The notes beneath the pieces were generated by a model. It had not been told where the DNA came from. It made no database searches and saw only the letters and a program-made list of their open reading frames with translations. A stretch of DNA of 64,000 nt, taken from NCBI GenBank assembly GCA_023053575.1, contig JAKZAP010000021.1:20026212-20090211 (forward strand). Reading direction: 5' to 3'. The translations under genes were made by a program, and so were the position numbers. The DNA is from Branchinecta lynchi (taxonomy: Eukaryota > Arthropoda > Branchiopoda > Anostraca > Branchinectidae). Positions 10,629 to 22,963 of this stretch are shown here, one piece after another; positions within the stretch are counted from its first letter, which is position 1, and every line of letters starts with the position of its first letter.

Positions 10629-13600
10629 GTGTTGCGAGAGCAACACTTTGGTTTTGTCCTCGTTTTTTTTTTTTTTTTTTTTTTTTTTTTCCTATGACTC
10701 CGATTTCATTTTATTCCTGGTAACTGAGAAGGGTCTAACCTGTGCGGTTTTTACGGAAAGTGTGGACCTTAGGCCGGATTGATGAATATGACATTACATT
10801 TTGGAAAGCTCCGTAGAACTCTTGCCTGGGACCAATAAGGATGGTTTTTGCTTGTCCTCGAGCCAGAGCCTACGGTTTGCGAAGTGAAGTGGAGTTGTAT
10901 AGCCTATGTCAGAGAGGACTATCTGAAGTTGTGTAGCGAACCTTTCGTTTCATCAAAAGATGTTTCTGCTTTCGAGTGGAAAGCTCCGTTCTAGCACGCA
11001 AGCAGGCAGGCACCAGTTTCAAATTGAAGATGGACTAAAATCTATAAGTGTTAAATATATGCGGCAGTTACCCGGCCCCATAGCCAACACATCTTCTTTG
11101 ACTGATAAATAGAAAAATCTACAGAGACAAAAAAGTGGCTTTTTCCCACGGGTCCGAAAGTGCTGCCATCTATTGTTTCTGTCCATGTCTGCGACGATTT
11201 CAGCTGAGTTTATAATTTTTTTTTTTTGCACTTTGGTTTGTGGTAGAGTAACGGTATCAGATGTGCCTCTTAAACTTTAAAAGTTCTCTCATTGCTAAAG
11301 AAACTAGAGCTTATCCTTTGCTCCTTTCTAAGTCGTGACGTTAGAAAGTTGGCCTACGGCAAAAAAGTCAACTTTTGAACTAAGACAGGTAGAATTTTTT
11401 TTTCGACGGCAATCGATAGCCATTGATGAGCTGATCAAAGTATATGTCATCCATTTTTTGGTACAAAAATTCCTTCATGAGATACACCAGTTTGAAAATT
11501 TCAAAGGGGTTGACAACTTCATAGTAAGGTACATTGAAACCAAAAATAGGCGATACCAGTTATGATACATATAGGGGACTTTTAAGCAACAGTCGACTGT
11601 TAGCCCATAATCATCTTCGGTAATGAGGGGTTTGCAGTTTTTGCTAGTTGGTATACCTGTTATTTGTTTCCGGTGTATTCGATGGTAAGAACAATTTGGT
11701 TCCCAATGGTAAGATATGCAAGGGACTTGTAAGTAATAATCGGCTGTTATGCTACAATCATCTTCTTCGATGATGGGTTTGCAGCTTTTGCTAGCTGGTG
11801 TACCCATTATTTGTTTCCGGTTAACTTAATGTATATCACGGGAGAGGGACTTGGTAAGTAGGAATCGGTTCACGAGGGGCTAGGAATTTTTGCAAATGGG
11901 TGCACATTGTATTCGATTTCTATAAATCTGACGGTAAGAAAGTTTGTGTCGATGGTCTATCAATGTAACCGAGGATTAACTGTTTACAAAACGGATACAA
12001 ACGAAAATGTAAAGCAATGAGGTAGTTTCATAATAATTAATAGTGTCATCTATGGTATTTTAATCCTGAAAAGTTACGGATAGCTTTCTATTACCAGCTA
12101 GATTATATAAGATATTGTTCCAAGTTTTCATCCGTCACGATGTCTACGATTGAAAAGGATAAAGTACAACTGACTGCAAAGTTAATTTAGTCCCTTCTTC
12201 CTATATTATTTTGTTGTTGTTTTTACAACGCTGAAGAATACCTTTTGATCATGTGATTAATTTTTTTAGAACATCCCGTTTAAAAAGCTTATGCTATAAT
12301 CATCTTCAGCGATGAGGGGCTTGCAACTTTTGATAGCTGGTATATCCATTATTTGTTTCCGGTGAATTTGATGTCAATCACGGGACAGGGACTTGTAAGT
12401 AAGAATCGGTTCACGATTCTGTACATATGACTGTAAGAAAGTTTGTATCGATGGTCTATCGCTATAACCTATTTGTTTCCGGTGAATTTGATGTCAATCA
12501 CGGGAGAGGGACTTGTAAGTAAGAATCGGTTCACGATTCTGTACATATGACAGTAAGAAAGTTTGTATCGATGGTCTATCGCTATAACCTAGGATTAACT
12601 GTTTACGCAACGGGTACAAACGATACGGTAATGTAAAACAATAAGGTAATTTTGTAATAATTAATAGTGTCATCTATGGTATTTTAATCCTGAAAAGTTA
12701 CGGATAGCTTTATAATATCAACTAGATTATATAAGATATTGTTCCAAGTTTTCATCCGTCACGATATCTACGATTGAAAAGGATAAAGTTCAACTTCGAC
12801 GGCAATCGATAGCCGCTAATGAGCTGATCAAAGTATATGACATCCATTTTTTGGTAAAAAAAATTCCTTTATGAGATACACCAGTTTGAAAGTTTCAAGG
12901 GGTTGACAACTTCAGTAGTAAGGTACACACTGAAACCAAAAATAGGCGATACCAGTTGTGAGACATTTAGGGGACTTGTACGCGACAGGCGACTGTTAGC
13001 TCATAATCATCTTCGGCAATGAGGGGTTTGCAGCTCTCGCTAGTTGGCGTACCTGTCATTTGATGAACAATTTGGTTCCCAAATATAAAACATGCAAGGG
13101 ACTTGTAAGTAATAATCGGCTGTTATGCTACACAAATCTTCAGTGATGAGGGGTTTGCTACTTTTGCTAGTCGGTGTACCCATTATTTTTATCCGGTGAA
13201 CTTGATGTCCATCACGGGAAAGGGACTTGTCAGTAGAATCGGTGCACGAGGGGCTAGAAATTTGTTCAAATTGTTGCACATTGTATTCGATTATATATAT
13301 CTGACGGTAAGAAAGTTTGTATCGTTGGTCTATCGCTGTAACCTAGGATTTACTGTTAACGCAACGGGTACAAACGATACTGTAATGTAAAACAAGGTAG
13401 TTTCGTGATAATTAATAGTGTCATCTATGGTATTTTAATCCTAAAAAGTTACGGATAGCTTTATAATACCAACTAGATTATATAGGATATTATTCCAAGT
13501 TCATCCGTCACGATGTCTACGATTGAAAAGGATAAAGTTCAACTGACTGCAAAGTCAATTTAGTCCCTTTTTCCGATATGCTTTTGTTGTGGTTAGGGCA

Positions 13601-14444
13601 ATCGATAGCCCTTGAAGAGCTGATCAAAATATATGCCATCCATTTTTTTGAACAAAAATCCTTCATGAGATAAACCAGTTTGAAAGTTTCAAGGGGTTGA
13701 CAACTTCAGGAGTAAGGTACACACTGAAACCAAAAATAGGCGATACCAGTTATGAGACATGTAAGGGACTTGTAAGCAACAGTCGACTGTTAGCTCATAA
13801 TCATCTTCGGCAACGAGGAGTTTAAAGCTTTTGCTAGTTGGTATACCTGTTATTTGTCTCAGGTGTATTCGATGGTAAGAACAATTTTGTTCCCAATTGT
13901 AAGACATGCATGGGACTTGTAAATAATAATCGGCTTTTATGCTATAATCATCTTCAGCGATGAGGGGTTTGCAACTTTTGATAGCTGGTGTATCCATTAT
14001 TTGTTTCCGGTGAATTTGATGTCAATCACGGGAGACGGACTTGTAAGTTAGATCGGTTCACGAGGGGCTAGAAATTTTTGAAAATTGGTGCACATTGTAT
14101 TCGATTTCTGTAAATATGACAGTAAGAAAGTTTGTATCGATGGTCTATCGCTATAACCTAGGATTAACTGTTTACGCAACGGGTACAAACGATACGGTAA
14201 TGTAAAACAATAAGGTAGTTGTGTAATAATTAATAGTGTCATCTATGGTATTTTAATCCTGAAACTTTACAGATAGCCTTCTTCCGATATTGTTTTGTTG
14301 TTGGTTTTACAACGCTAAAGAACAGCTTTTGATTATGTGATTATTCTTTTTAGAACATACCGTTTTAAAAGCTTCGATAAGTTGACAATTTCAGCATTTA
14401 ACCGACAGCGAAGAAACAAAACCAAAGTGTTGCTCTCGCAACAC
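10629..14444. mobile_element. R1 element, complete copy with hairpin-forming inverted termini
   Basis: The ends are a perfect inverted repeat of about 29 bp beginning GTGTTGCGAGAGCAACAC. Each end is itself a hairpin (7-bp stem GTGTTGC/GCAACAC, loop GAGA). A long T run occupies about 10663-10690. The body from 11480 to 14240 is a chain of related units centred on AATCATCTTCGGCAATGAGG and on ACGATGTCTACGATTGAAAAGG. I found no clear target duplication (flanks AATAATAATT and TTTAGTCGG) and no known transposase domain, so the superfamily is open. A second, inverted copy is at 1-2166 and a diverged fragment at 47360-47580. Confidence 0.75.
12351..12590. repeat. Recent 120-bp tandem duplication inside R1
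   Basis: 12351-12470 and 12471-12590 are head-to-tail copies of 120 bp, each starting ATTTGTTTCCGGTGAATTTG. By eye they differ at only about two positions (GGACAGG/GGAGAGG and GACTGTAAG/GACAGTAAG), so this is much younger than the other R1 units. Confidence 0.9.
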
Positions 14445-14577
14445 TTTAGTCGGCCAAGCCAGACAAAGGTTGCCGCAACACTTCACGTTGCCCGGGCAAC
14501 GTAGGTCTAGTTGTAATTAATAAGCACGAAAGCTTGATTTCGTGTAATAATTGTAGCAAAAAATAATTTAAAAACAC

Positions 14578-14962
14578 TTCAAGGACCTGTCTTACCTATA
14601 ATACTAATGCAACCTACTTCCACAATCACCCCATATATTTCTAAACCCGGAGACCCCAATTTTGTAAGGTACATTCTAACCCCTCTAACGAAACCACGCT
14701 GATTTTCTCACTTGCCGTGTTTTGCTACCTTCGATGTGTACCACCCTGTCGACGGTTGTCTGCGAGAAGTTTTTCCATAAAAAAAAACGGTTATGTAAAC
14801 TGTTTCCCTGCTTTAGCTACAAGCCAACGGGTCCCGAAAAAGGCTTAAAACAGCGAAAACCGTGTGTTGTTTGTTGGAAGCAAAGCCTAGTTTTAAAGTA
14901 TTCAAATATTGTAAAATACTGTAAGTTGATGACTAAATAGGCTAGTGCGAGGTGTCCTTTAA
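14578..14962 (+). mobile_element. Family D element
   Basis: It starts TTCAAGGACCTGTCTTACC (one base off TTAA) and ends GTGTCCTTTAA. The interior has TGTCTGCGAGAAGTTTTTCC, shared by all copies. It is non-coding. Confidence 0.75.
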
Positions 14963-16180
14963 ATCACGGTTCGCAATAGATAAATTTTCTATTCCAGTTC
15001 TAACAGACGCTTTTGAAACTCTGCTGGGTTTTTGAAAGATGAAAGAACCACCGTTGTAGTCTCGCTCGGCGCCTTGGAGTTGATTAATTTTTCAATAAAG
15101 AATCCTCTTGAAGAAAACATAAAAATAATTTAATAAATAAAAGCTTACAACTTACGAATTTAACAAAATCTAAAATCTTTCCGTTGTGATTAATCTTTCG
15201 GCTATTATTTACGATTTTCTTTTTCAATGTTCACGTATGTGATAACGTTTGGAAGTTCTTAGTTTGTTGTTTGAAGTTGGGAGGCATAATATTTAGTAAA
15301 ATGGTAGAAAATATATCTTGTTTGTTCTTCGTAGTCTCAAAAAAGATAATGTGTGCAGGATTTGGGTTAGCCTAGAGTGATTGAATAGAAGAATACATGT
15401 AGAAAACTCCACCGGCTCCTGCACTGTTGTAGTCTTTCCGGAATGTTCCTAGATAGTCGTATGCCTTGATTTAGGCTACGTACTAAAACTAATAGCAGTT
15501 TTGTCACTAAGATGCAGATTAATTTGCGGTCTGTTTCAAATTTCTCTACTGCAAATTTTTTACGTTTAATTTATTTACGCTACGTTTTTTACGAGTTTAG
15601 TAGCGCGAAGCTACTAACCTCTGCTCGTTCGAAGAGGACAAGGTACGGGGAAATATTTGACTCCACATAGTCGTGGTACAGAGATAGGTAGACAAAGGTT
15701 CTATCTGATTATTAAATAATCAAAGTTTGTTCTTGGTGATATGTAGGTTCAGGTTCATTTAATTTTCAAATGTTCAAAACAAATACTATTTCATCATTTC
15801 ACGGCAAAGAGCAGGCTCGATGGCCAGAAGAAAACAGTTACAAAATACAACTTAACATGGTCGTTCTAACTGAATACAAGACAACAACCATCCGGTCCCA
15901 AGATGGGGACACTTTGCTGCTAGCAAGTAACCTTCTCTCCTCAAAAAAAGACGAGACTACCAAGAAACTGTCAAAACTCAAGAGACAACCCATCGATCTT
16001 ATTAAAAATTATAGACACATTTTACTATTAAATATTCAACCAGAAGACTAGCTTTTTATTTTACTTTCTAAAACATTTGGAGAAAGTTGCAGGTCTAAGC
16101 TAGATTTATATTTGTTCAGTGTTAAGGTTAATGTGTGTTGCTCCCTGCGTATATGACTTTGGCTGAGGTTAATAGTTAAA
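14963..16180. other. Unassigned; one weak 93-codon frame
   Basis: Mostly unique AT-rich sequence. An ATG frame at 15770-16051 (+) would give a lysine-rich 93-residue product starting MFKTNTISSF, with no domain I recognise, no good Kozak context and no splice sites that I can defend. Confidence 0.3.
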
Positions 16181-16181
16181 T

Positions 16182-17267
16182 AACAAGAGCTGAAAGCTCA
16201 TATGTCACTTGTAAGAGTAGGCAAGTACGTTTCTTCTTTAAATTATTGCTGCATAATTTCCCGTTTTAAAGGCGCTAGAAATGTATCTGTAAGCAAAACC
16301 CTTGAGGCAAAAACGATAGCAGGTTCTTAGGGATCATTGATAGATACAGTTTGGTCAAAAGTAGAGCCCTTGTGGCACAAATGATAATGGGTTGAGATGT
16401 ATCGTTTGATAAAAAGTACTTTTCGACCTTGCGGTGAAGATGCACACTTTAAGGGAGCTAGAACCTTGTTTGTAAACAAAACCATTGAGGCAAAAATGGT
16501 AATGAGCTCATGGGGATCGTGAAAATGCATATTTTGCTTAAAAGTATTTTTCTTAATTTGCGGTCATGATTAGTACTTTAAGGAATGGTAGGATTTGGAA
16601 AGTGGCGGATTCTAAGCCAATCTTGTCGAATTTTTAATATTCCAGCCAAGTTTCATCGTCCCAGCACATTTGGAAGTACCTTTACTGGCAATCACCGGAA
16701 TTCCGGACCTTAAACGGAATTCCCCCCTTAAACTCCCCCCACAGTCGCGTGAGCCAATCCGGTTCTGTAAATGATTTATCCGGAGCATCTGTTAATTATT
16801 CCCACAAAGTTCCATCCCTATCTCTCCAGTCTAAGCCGGTCACATATCCCCTCCCCCCAGTTGTTGTCGGATCCGGTCCGGACATGAAAAAGATCACCAG
16901 AGACATGTCCTGTGTTAAATTACAAAATTTCACTCAAATCCGATCACCCGTTCCAAAGTTACGCATGACTCAATATTCCAGATTCCCCCTTCCTCTACTC
17001 CCCCACGACTATCGGGTCGAGTAATTTTTTGTTTACAAGTCAGTTGATACGCCTCCCAAGTTTCGTCTCCCTGATACGCCTCCCAAGTTTCGTCGTGAAA
17101 ATCCCCAGAACTGCCATCACCAGAATTCCGGGAAACACCCCTCCACCCAACTTTATCGTCCTAGGTCATGTGGAAGTGCCCAAACTAGCAAAATGCGGAC
17201 AGACCGACAGACAGACAGGCATTACGATCGCTATATGGCACTTGAGTAAGCTCAAGTGCCATAAAAA
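16182..17267 (+). repeat. Family C repeat, complete copy
   Basis: The 5' end is AACAAGAGCTGAAAGCTC, a small hairpin (GAGCT/AGCTC). It is followed by units around AAGCAAAACCCTTGAGGCAA, then the larger CAAGTTTCATCGTCC units. The 3' end is a perfect hairpin at 17236-17261 (TGGCACTTGAG, loop TAAG, CTCAAGTGCCA) followed by ATAAAAA. Terminal hairpins without inverted termini suggest a Helitron-like or hairpin-ended non-autonomous element, but no Helitron TC/CTRR ends are evident. Confidence 0.7.
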
Positions 17268-17744
17268 TAGACAATACTGAATCTGGCAATATTCCATTCT
17301 ATCAATCTGTGCTAGCATGTGAGTTGGCAAAGTTTATTTCGGATTCGATTTTGCCTGTGTCCCAGTTTCTCAAAGATCTTTATCTTCAAATTGATTATCA
17401 CTCAGTGTCGAGATGACAGACAGAAATTAGCAGAGCGTCAATTGTGTCTGAAAACAACGACCGGGTATATCTTGTTTAACGAGAGGAAATGCATGTTTTA
17501 CCATCCGGGCTCGAGGGGACGTTTTTTTGTGTCATTCCACTTCCCGTAGCGGCCTCGCGAAGGACGAAGTACTAAATTGAGCTATTACGTCCGGCACTGG
17601 ATGCGTTTTCGGGAGGCAGAAATGTGATTGATTGTTTGGCAGTACCGATAATTTGCTCATTTGTTATTGGCAGAATGGGAGGTTATTGAATTTGTTAGTA
17701 AAATCTTTTGCAAGAACAAGAAATCGAAAAAAATGGAACAGTTT

Positions 17745-18632
17745 TGAGAGAAAGGTCGAGTTCGTAGATAGGCACGATAGCTGCATGTTCAGGGGAAGGG
17801 GAGGGTTTTCAAATTAAGGGGCGAAATTTTTTTTTTTTTTTAAAGCTAATGAGATAGTCGATTACGGGGTACATTTTTTCGGTGGACGATTAGTTCAGCC
17901 GGAATCCGGCTAAAACCGGAAAGTTTGTTAAAAGTAAAAGTTTTATCTGAAGTTGATTAGATATTCGAATTATAGGTAAGGGGACATGCTGAATCCGAAT
18001 ATGAAAATGATTTTCTCATCCGGCAAGTAGATCGCCCGGAATCCGGCCAAAAACCGGAAAGTCTGTCAAAAATAAAAGATTAATCTGAAGTTGATTAGAG
18101 GTTCGATTTAGGGATAGTAAAACATGCTTAATCCGAATATGAAAATTGTTTTGTCACCGGACAACTAGATCGCCCGGAATCCGGCCATAACCGGAAAATC
18201 TATAAAATTAAAAGTTGTATATGAATTTCACTAGGTGTTCGATTTAAGGGTAGGAAGACATGCTGAATTCGTGTATTGCAATCATTTTATACCTGGACAC
18301 ATAGTTCGACACGAATCCTGCTGGAATCGGAAAATTTGTTAAACGTTGAAGTTTTATCTGAGGTTGATTAGAGGTTGAACAAGGGTATGGAGATACGCTG
18401 AATCTGTTTTGAACTTCCTCTTTTTGCAAGACAAGTAATTCGCCCGGAATCCAAATTTGGCAGAAGTAAGGCAGGAACTCAAAGTAGACATGACGCAGGC
18501 TATAGGGGTAAACTGACATGCTGAATCCATATTTGAACTTCTTCTTCTCAGATGATTACCACTGGACCTGTAGAAGACCCGATTGTCTGTAAATATAAAA
18601 TTTTTGCGATCCCATCCAAACCTTTGGTCTTG
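17745..18632 (+). repeat. Family B element, left-truncated
   Basis: It shows the clearest 137-bp period in the window: CCGGAATCC recurs at about 17899, 18036 and 18174. It ends GATCCCATCCAAACCTTTGG. A 149-codon minus-strand frame at 18354-18803 lies partly in it; its sequence has no protein-like features and it is a by-product. Confidence 0.7.
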
Positions 18633-18880
18633 CTGGATATTGACAGTAATTTGACCATTGGTTATTTGCACAGATACAAGGTCACTGAATTTGTTAGTTA
18701 TGTCTCTTAAAAAATAAAAATTAATTGAATACTTGGAGAATTGTAATTTTTGTGCCATTTTATTATTAGCCAGAAAAGTGTTGGATAGCCGATAATTGCT
18801 CATTTCTTATTAGCCGAAATATGAGGTCATTGGATCATTTGGATCTACTAAAGGAATCTTTTACAAAAGAAAAAAAAAGA

Positions 18881-18960
18881 AAACAAGAGCTGAAAGCTCA
18901 TAGGGTATGTTGCATGTGGGTATGTGCATAAGGTTCGGACATTCCATCCGGATAGGACCA
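18881..18960 (+). repeat. Family C 5' end fragment
   Basis: AACAAGAGCTGAAAGCTCAT is identical to the 5' end of the copy at 16182, then diverges within about 60 bp. Confidence 0.5.
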
Positions 18961-20340
18961 CGCATGCCACACTATTCCCGGAAAAATGTCCGGTCGCTGC
19001 CTTTTAACTGTTAGCCAGAAAAAGGTGATTGATTGTTGGATCTTACTGATAATTTGATCGTTACTTACTGGCAGAAATATGACCCCATTAATCTCAACAA
19101 GAAATAAAAAAAGTTGGAACCTTAGAATTTGAAGATTCTTCTTTCGCGAAAAGAAGAGATCAAGAAAAACAGAACTCTAGAAAAGTTCTACAAAATAATA
19201 TAAAGGATAAAATAGTGTGTTCAATACTGTGAGGCTTATAAGTCCTAAACCTACGGGAATAGGCGTAATGCCCCGGTTTTTTGTCCTCTTATCGCAGAGG
19301 AGGGGGATATATCTGAATATAATAAGTGTGGGATAAATTAATGGAGGAACAATTGAAGTCATTCACTTTTCCACATTTCCAGAACCTTTAATGTACGAAA
19401 ATGATGCCAGCTAGTGTCAACTGGCAGCCTATGGGATCTTTCCAGTTTCATAGCCGGCAACTGACAGCCGATATAATTCTTTCTTCTTTATAATCGGCAG
19501 TTTAGATGTCCCGGTAATAGTAGGCTGTGACTGAATGATATTTTTTTTTTTAACGCGCAGCCGCGTAAGATAAGATAGATAAGATTTATTTACACTAAGA
19601 GCCAAAGGCCATGACAAATACATGAAAAATAAGCGTAAACAAACAAAAATAATACCTTCTAGAAGCACTTATCCCTATGGGCTAGGGCTAGCCTGAGGAC
19701 TCGCCAATTGTTTAATACTCGTAAAACAGCTATTTCCCATGATCCTGCACATTCATCATTCATCCACCCTTCTTTCATTTACTCCAAAAACTTCTAACCA
19801 AAGTTCATTCAAATTTTCGCATATTACATAACAAAAAGAGAAATAACTGCATAACAAGAAATACACAACGAAAAACACTAAATATACTAAATTAGCTGGC
19901 GCATTGGGCAGTGGGCAAGAAGGCGGTTGGATGATGTCAAAAGCTGTTAACTTTTTTCTTTTAATTTCATACCTGGACAGAAAATTTCGCCATGATTCAG
20001 TCTAACTTCTGCCATGACATTGGTGTAATTTAAGGTCAAATTTCTAGATGTATGTTTCATGAGAATATCCATAAACATAAACACTTGTTACTTTTTCTGA
20101 AATTCTTGTACACAGCCAATGTCCAGATCATAAAAGCAGCTAAGTGTGAACATGCCATAAGCTGAATCATTTTCGCTGGTGATGTTACGGCGGTTAGCTG
20201 CTATTTGAAGCGAATATGGGATAAATTAATGTCAGTCCCTTTTCCCACATTGAGTTGGCTTAACTACCCACAAATTGGAGAGTTATATTCAGTATTTCTG
20301 CCTGACGAGCTACGGCCCGTGAGAAAATTACTTGTGTGTA
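18961..20340. other. Unassigned; includes a LINE-type 3' tail remnant
   Basis: TAAGATAAGATAGATAAGAT at 19567-19586, followed by TTATTTACACTAAGAGCCAA, looks like the microsatellite tail and 3' UTR of a LINE in reverse orientation. The rest is AT-rich with no exon seen. Confidence 0.35.
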
Positions 20341-20500
20341 ACTGTTTAGGCTACTTCTAAGCTTGAATCTTGAAGCCTGTGGGTCGGACAAGAAAGTACA
20401 AAAAAGACATAGATCATAGGGAAAAGCCTATAAAAATAATGATTTTTAATGTTTTGGGGGGAGTTTCAACCCGCGACCCCCCCCCCTGGATACGGCCTTG
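20341..20500 (+). repeat. Short repeat ending CCTGGATACGGCCTTG
   Basis: It shares AAAGACATAGATCA, GGGAAAAGCCT and GGATACGGCCTTG with 36815-36965, and both have C and G runs. Probably a small non-autonomous element. Confidence 0.55.
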
Positions 20501-20504
20501 CGTA

Positions 20505-20742
20505 CTTTGCTACCTTCGATGTGTATCCCGCTGCCGACGGTTGTCTGCGAGAAGTTTTTTCATAAAAAAAAATCGGGTATGTAAATTGTTTCCCTGTTTT
20601 CGCAACAAGTCAAGGGGTCTCAGAAAAGGCTTAAAACAGCCAAAACTGTGGGTTATTTGTGGAAAGTACAGCATAATTTCAAAGTATTCGAATATTTTAA
20701 AATACTCTAGGTTGAAGAGTAAATAGTGCGAGGGGTCCTTTA
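20505..20742 (+). mobile_element. Family D element, 5'-truncated
   Basis: It lacks the AGGACCTGTC end and keeps the right end AGGGGTCCTTTAA with TTAA at 20739-20742. Confidence 0.7.
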
Positions 20743-22062
20743 AGTTTCAGATCCCATAAGCTGAGTTACAGTGGACTGCCCAGCTCAAGAGCGTTGATTC
20801 GAAAGCTGTTTTTAGTTTCCTCCATTTTGTCCGTTCAAAAGAAGAAAAATGTCCTAAAAAAGAAGCTGTCAAGGAATGACGAAGCACCTTCACTGTTACG
20901 ATATTGATTGACTTATAAGGGACATATTTTTTCAGCCATACGATTTTTTTCACTTTTTCAGTGCCAAGAACGATATGAAAAACTAATTGAACGCATTCGT
21001 TCTTCTCTTTTTTCTTTTTTTCTAAAAAATTTGGTTAATCCGACACATTAAAAGTAGAGTAGCTTCATTTGTTTTTGTCACCTTCACTCACTTCAGTTTT
21101 CTCAAGTTCCAGTGACCATTAGATCTAAATCTGTAGTATGATATATCTTTTAAATTAAATAACAGCCTAATTTTGATCGCGAAGCATTGACGTCATCAGC
21201 TAATAGTATATTCCAGAACATGACCTATGTTCCAGAACATGACCAAAGGTTTTGGTGGTGTCCCAGACTGACTTCCTTGTTCTGTGTGAAATCCCCTGCT
21301 AAGTCTACTTTTTGCTGCTATGACAAATATAAAACAATATAAAGTTTTTAAGTATGAGGGAAAAATGAAGATGAAAAAGAGAAAAACAGTGAATAGAAGT
21401 CTAATGCGTTTAATGAAATTAAGTCCGATTATAAAGTTTTTTAAGTAAGAATATAAATTAGTGTTAGTGACGTTCAGTCAGGAATTTTAATATTTTTTAT
21501 AATTGTTTTCAACTTTACTGAGTGGAGGTGGATATGTAGACACTCAATCTCATTGGTTCACTCTATTGAGAGGGGGAGGGAAAAAAAGCTACGAGGGCAA
21601 AAAAAAGAGCCTGCGTTGGATTATCAAATAAGCAAAGCAGGCACCCGCCTGTGTGCCCAATTCATTTTAAGGTCCTGGCAACAATGGAATTGTTGTTTAG
21701 TTGTTTAGCTATGGATTTTGGACTGACTTCACCAACATCTTAACAACATTAACACATTTGTGCACAATTATGGTTAATCAAACATAAAATCGCGTCACTA
21801 ATTGAGCCCATAGCGTCTCGAAAGCGGGTGTTTCTGGCTTTGCAGACGAGAGAATGCTTCTGAATTAACTCCTTTAAGTGGCTCTGTTGGGAGAGTTTGC
21901 AGTCCCTGTATCCACAGTTGATACAGCAGCCAAGAGCCCTATTTAGTCCAACATGTGCCTGGTTTCACACAGGAAGTGGTCATTACTTAATTCGAGCCTT
22001 TTGAGCGTTCATTGCGGAAGTTGCGGAGACAATACATAACGCGACATCTGCGTAGGGATGGA
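20743..22062. other. Mostly unique sequence, possible 3' flank of the exon at 22063
   Basis: No repeat shared with the rest of the window is obvious. If the minus-strand exon at 22063-22314 is real, this would hold its 3' UTR. I find no clean AATAAA on the minus strand close to the stop. Confidence 0.3.
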
Positions 22063-22314
22063 CTATGCCGCCCCCCGGATTCTTTTGTTTTCCGAGGGGG
22101 AAAGAAGATATTCATAAGGGTTAAGTTGATAGCGCTCAGCTACTTGTGAATATTTAGGAACTATTTGATCTGATTCGCGCTTATAAAGCTCATATTCTGA
22201 TGAGCTGGGGAGGTGAGAGCCTCGTGGACTCCCTCCGCGGTCAACCTCTTGATGTGTTGACCGCGGGTCGGGATAATATGCTAGCAGCCGACTTACATCG
22301 TCTGACGTAGATGG
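22063..22314 (-). CDS. Candidate terminal coding exon, product unknown
   Basis: On the minus strand an 83-codon open stretch ends in TAG at 22063-22065. It is preceded by TTCAAGATTTTCAG, a plausible acceptor placing the exon start at 22314 in phase 0. The frame stays open further upstream to about 22404. The predicted end of the protein is charged and serine/tyrosine-rich, with segments such as SRLLAYYPDPRSTHQEVDRG and QLNPYEYLLSPSENKRIRG, unlike the lysine/phenylalanine-rich noise typical of this AT-rich DNA. It lies in a repeat-poor island. I recognise no domain. It could be the last exon of a minus-strand gene that includes the candidate first exon at 54353-54565, but a 32 kb span across a giant transposon makes that only a guess. 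Confidence 0.4.
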   Translation of the reverse strand, partial: PSTSDDVSRLLAYYPDPRSTHQEVDRGGSPRGSHLPSSSEYELYKRESDQIVPKYSQVAERYQLNPYEYLLSPSENKRIRGAA

Positions 22315-22404
22315 CTGAAAATCTTGAAATATCAGAGTAAGCATAAAGATCTTTTCTGTTGCAATTTGTGACCATCTCAGAGATACATGGAAGTTGAAAA
22401 GCAA

Positions 22405-22902
22405 TTGTAAGATCTGCCACAGATTAAGGTACGCTACCCCACTCGTGTTGAGATTTGTATGTATTTTAGTACTTTAGTAGTACAGTAGAGGAATGCGCTT
22501 CTTGAACCTTGCTGACATTTGAACAGCTCCCGAGATATATGACGAAATTCCACCATAGCAAACATTTATGCACAATCGTGAGCGCGAATAATAAAAGTAA
22601 GATAAAATCACACTAAAGCCAGTCAGTCATTTTTGTTTAAATCTTTCGCCCTTTTTTCGTAGATGCTTTTTGCACCCTTGAAAAGGAAAATTAGGGCGTT
22701 GGAAGTAATTGCAACAGTTTTGCGTCAGTTTCGGACCATTTTAAATATCCCAACAGAAGAAAAGGAACATTGTGCAATAAACTGCATACTAAATTGGACG
22801 ATATAATTTCATGCTTAGTATCAAAATAAAGGGAAACAATTTACTCGAAACAGGTATTTAGTTCTTAATTTAGCATACAGTTTTTACGGTTGTAAAAGAG
22901 TT
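22405..22902. other. Unique sequence, no gene seen
   Basis: AT-rich. It would be intron if the exon at 22063 is real. Confidence 0.3.
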
Positions 22903-22911
22903 AAGCAACAC

Positions 22912-22919
<8 letters not shown>
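22903..22919. repeat. Target site duplication, left copy
   Basis: AAGCAACACAAGGTTTT, identical to 23515-23531. The right border is blurred because the T run follows directly. Confidence 0.85.

Positions 22920-22963
<44 letters not shown>

Noticed and set aside
11335..11565. 76-codon plus frame in R1
   Set aside because: Opposite strand of a better-conserved R1 reading; no motif.
18354..18803. 149-codon minus frame
   Set aside because: Runs across family B tandem units, lacks motifs, and is not kept in other copies.
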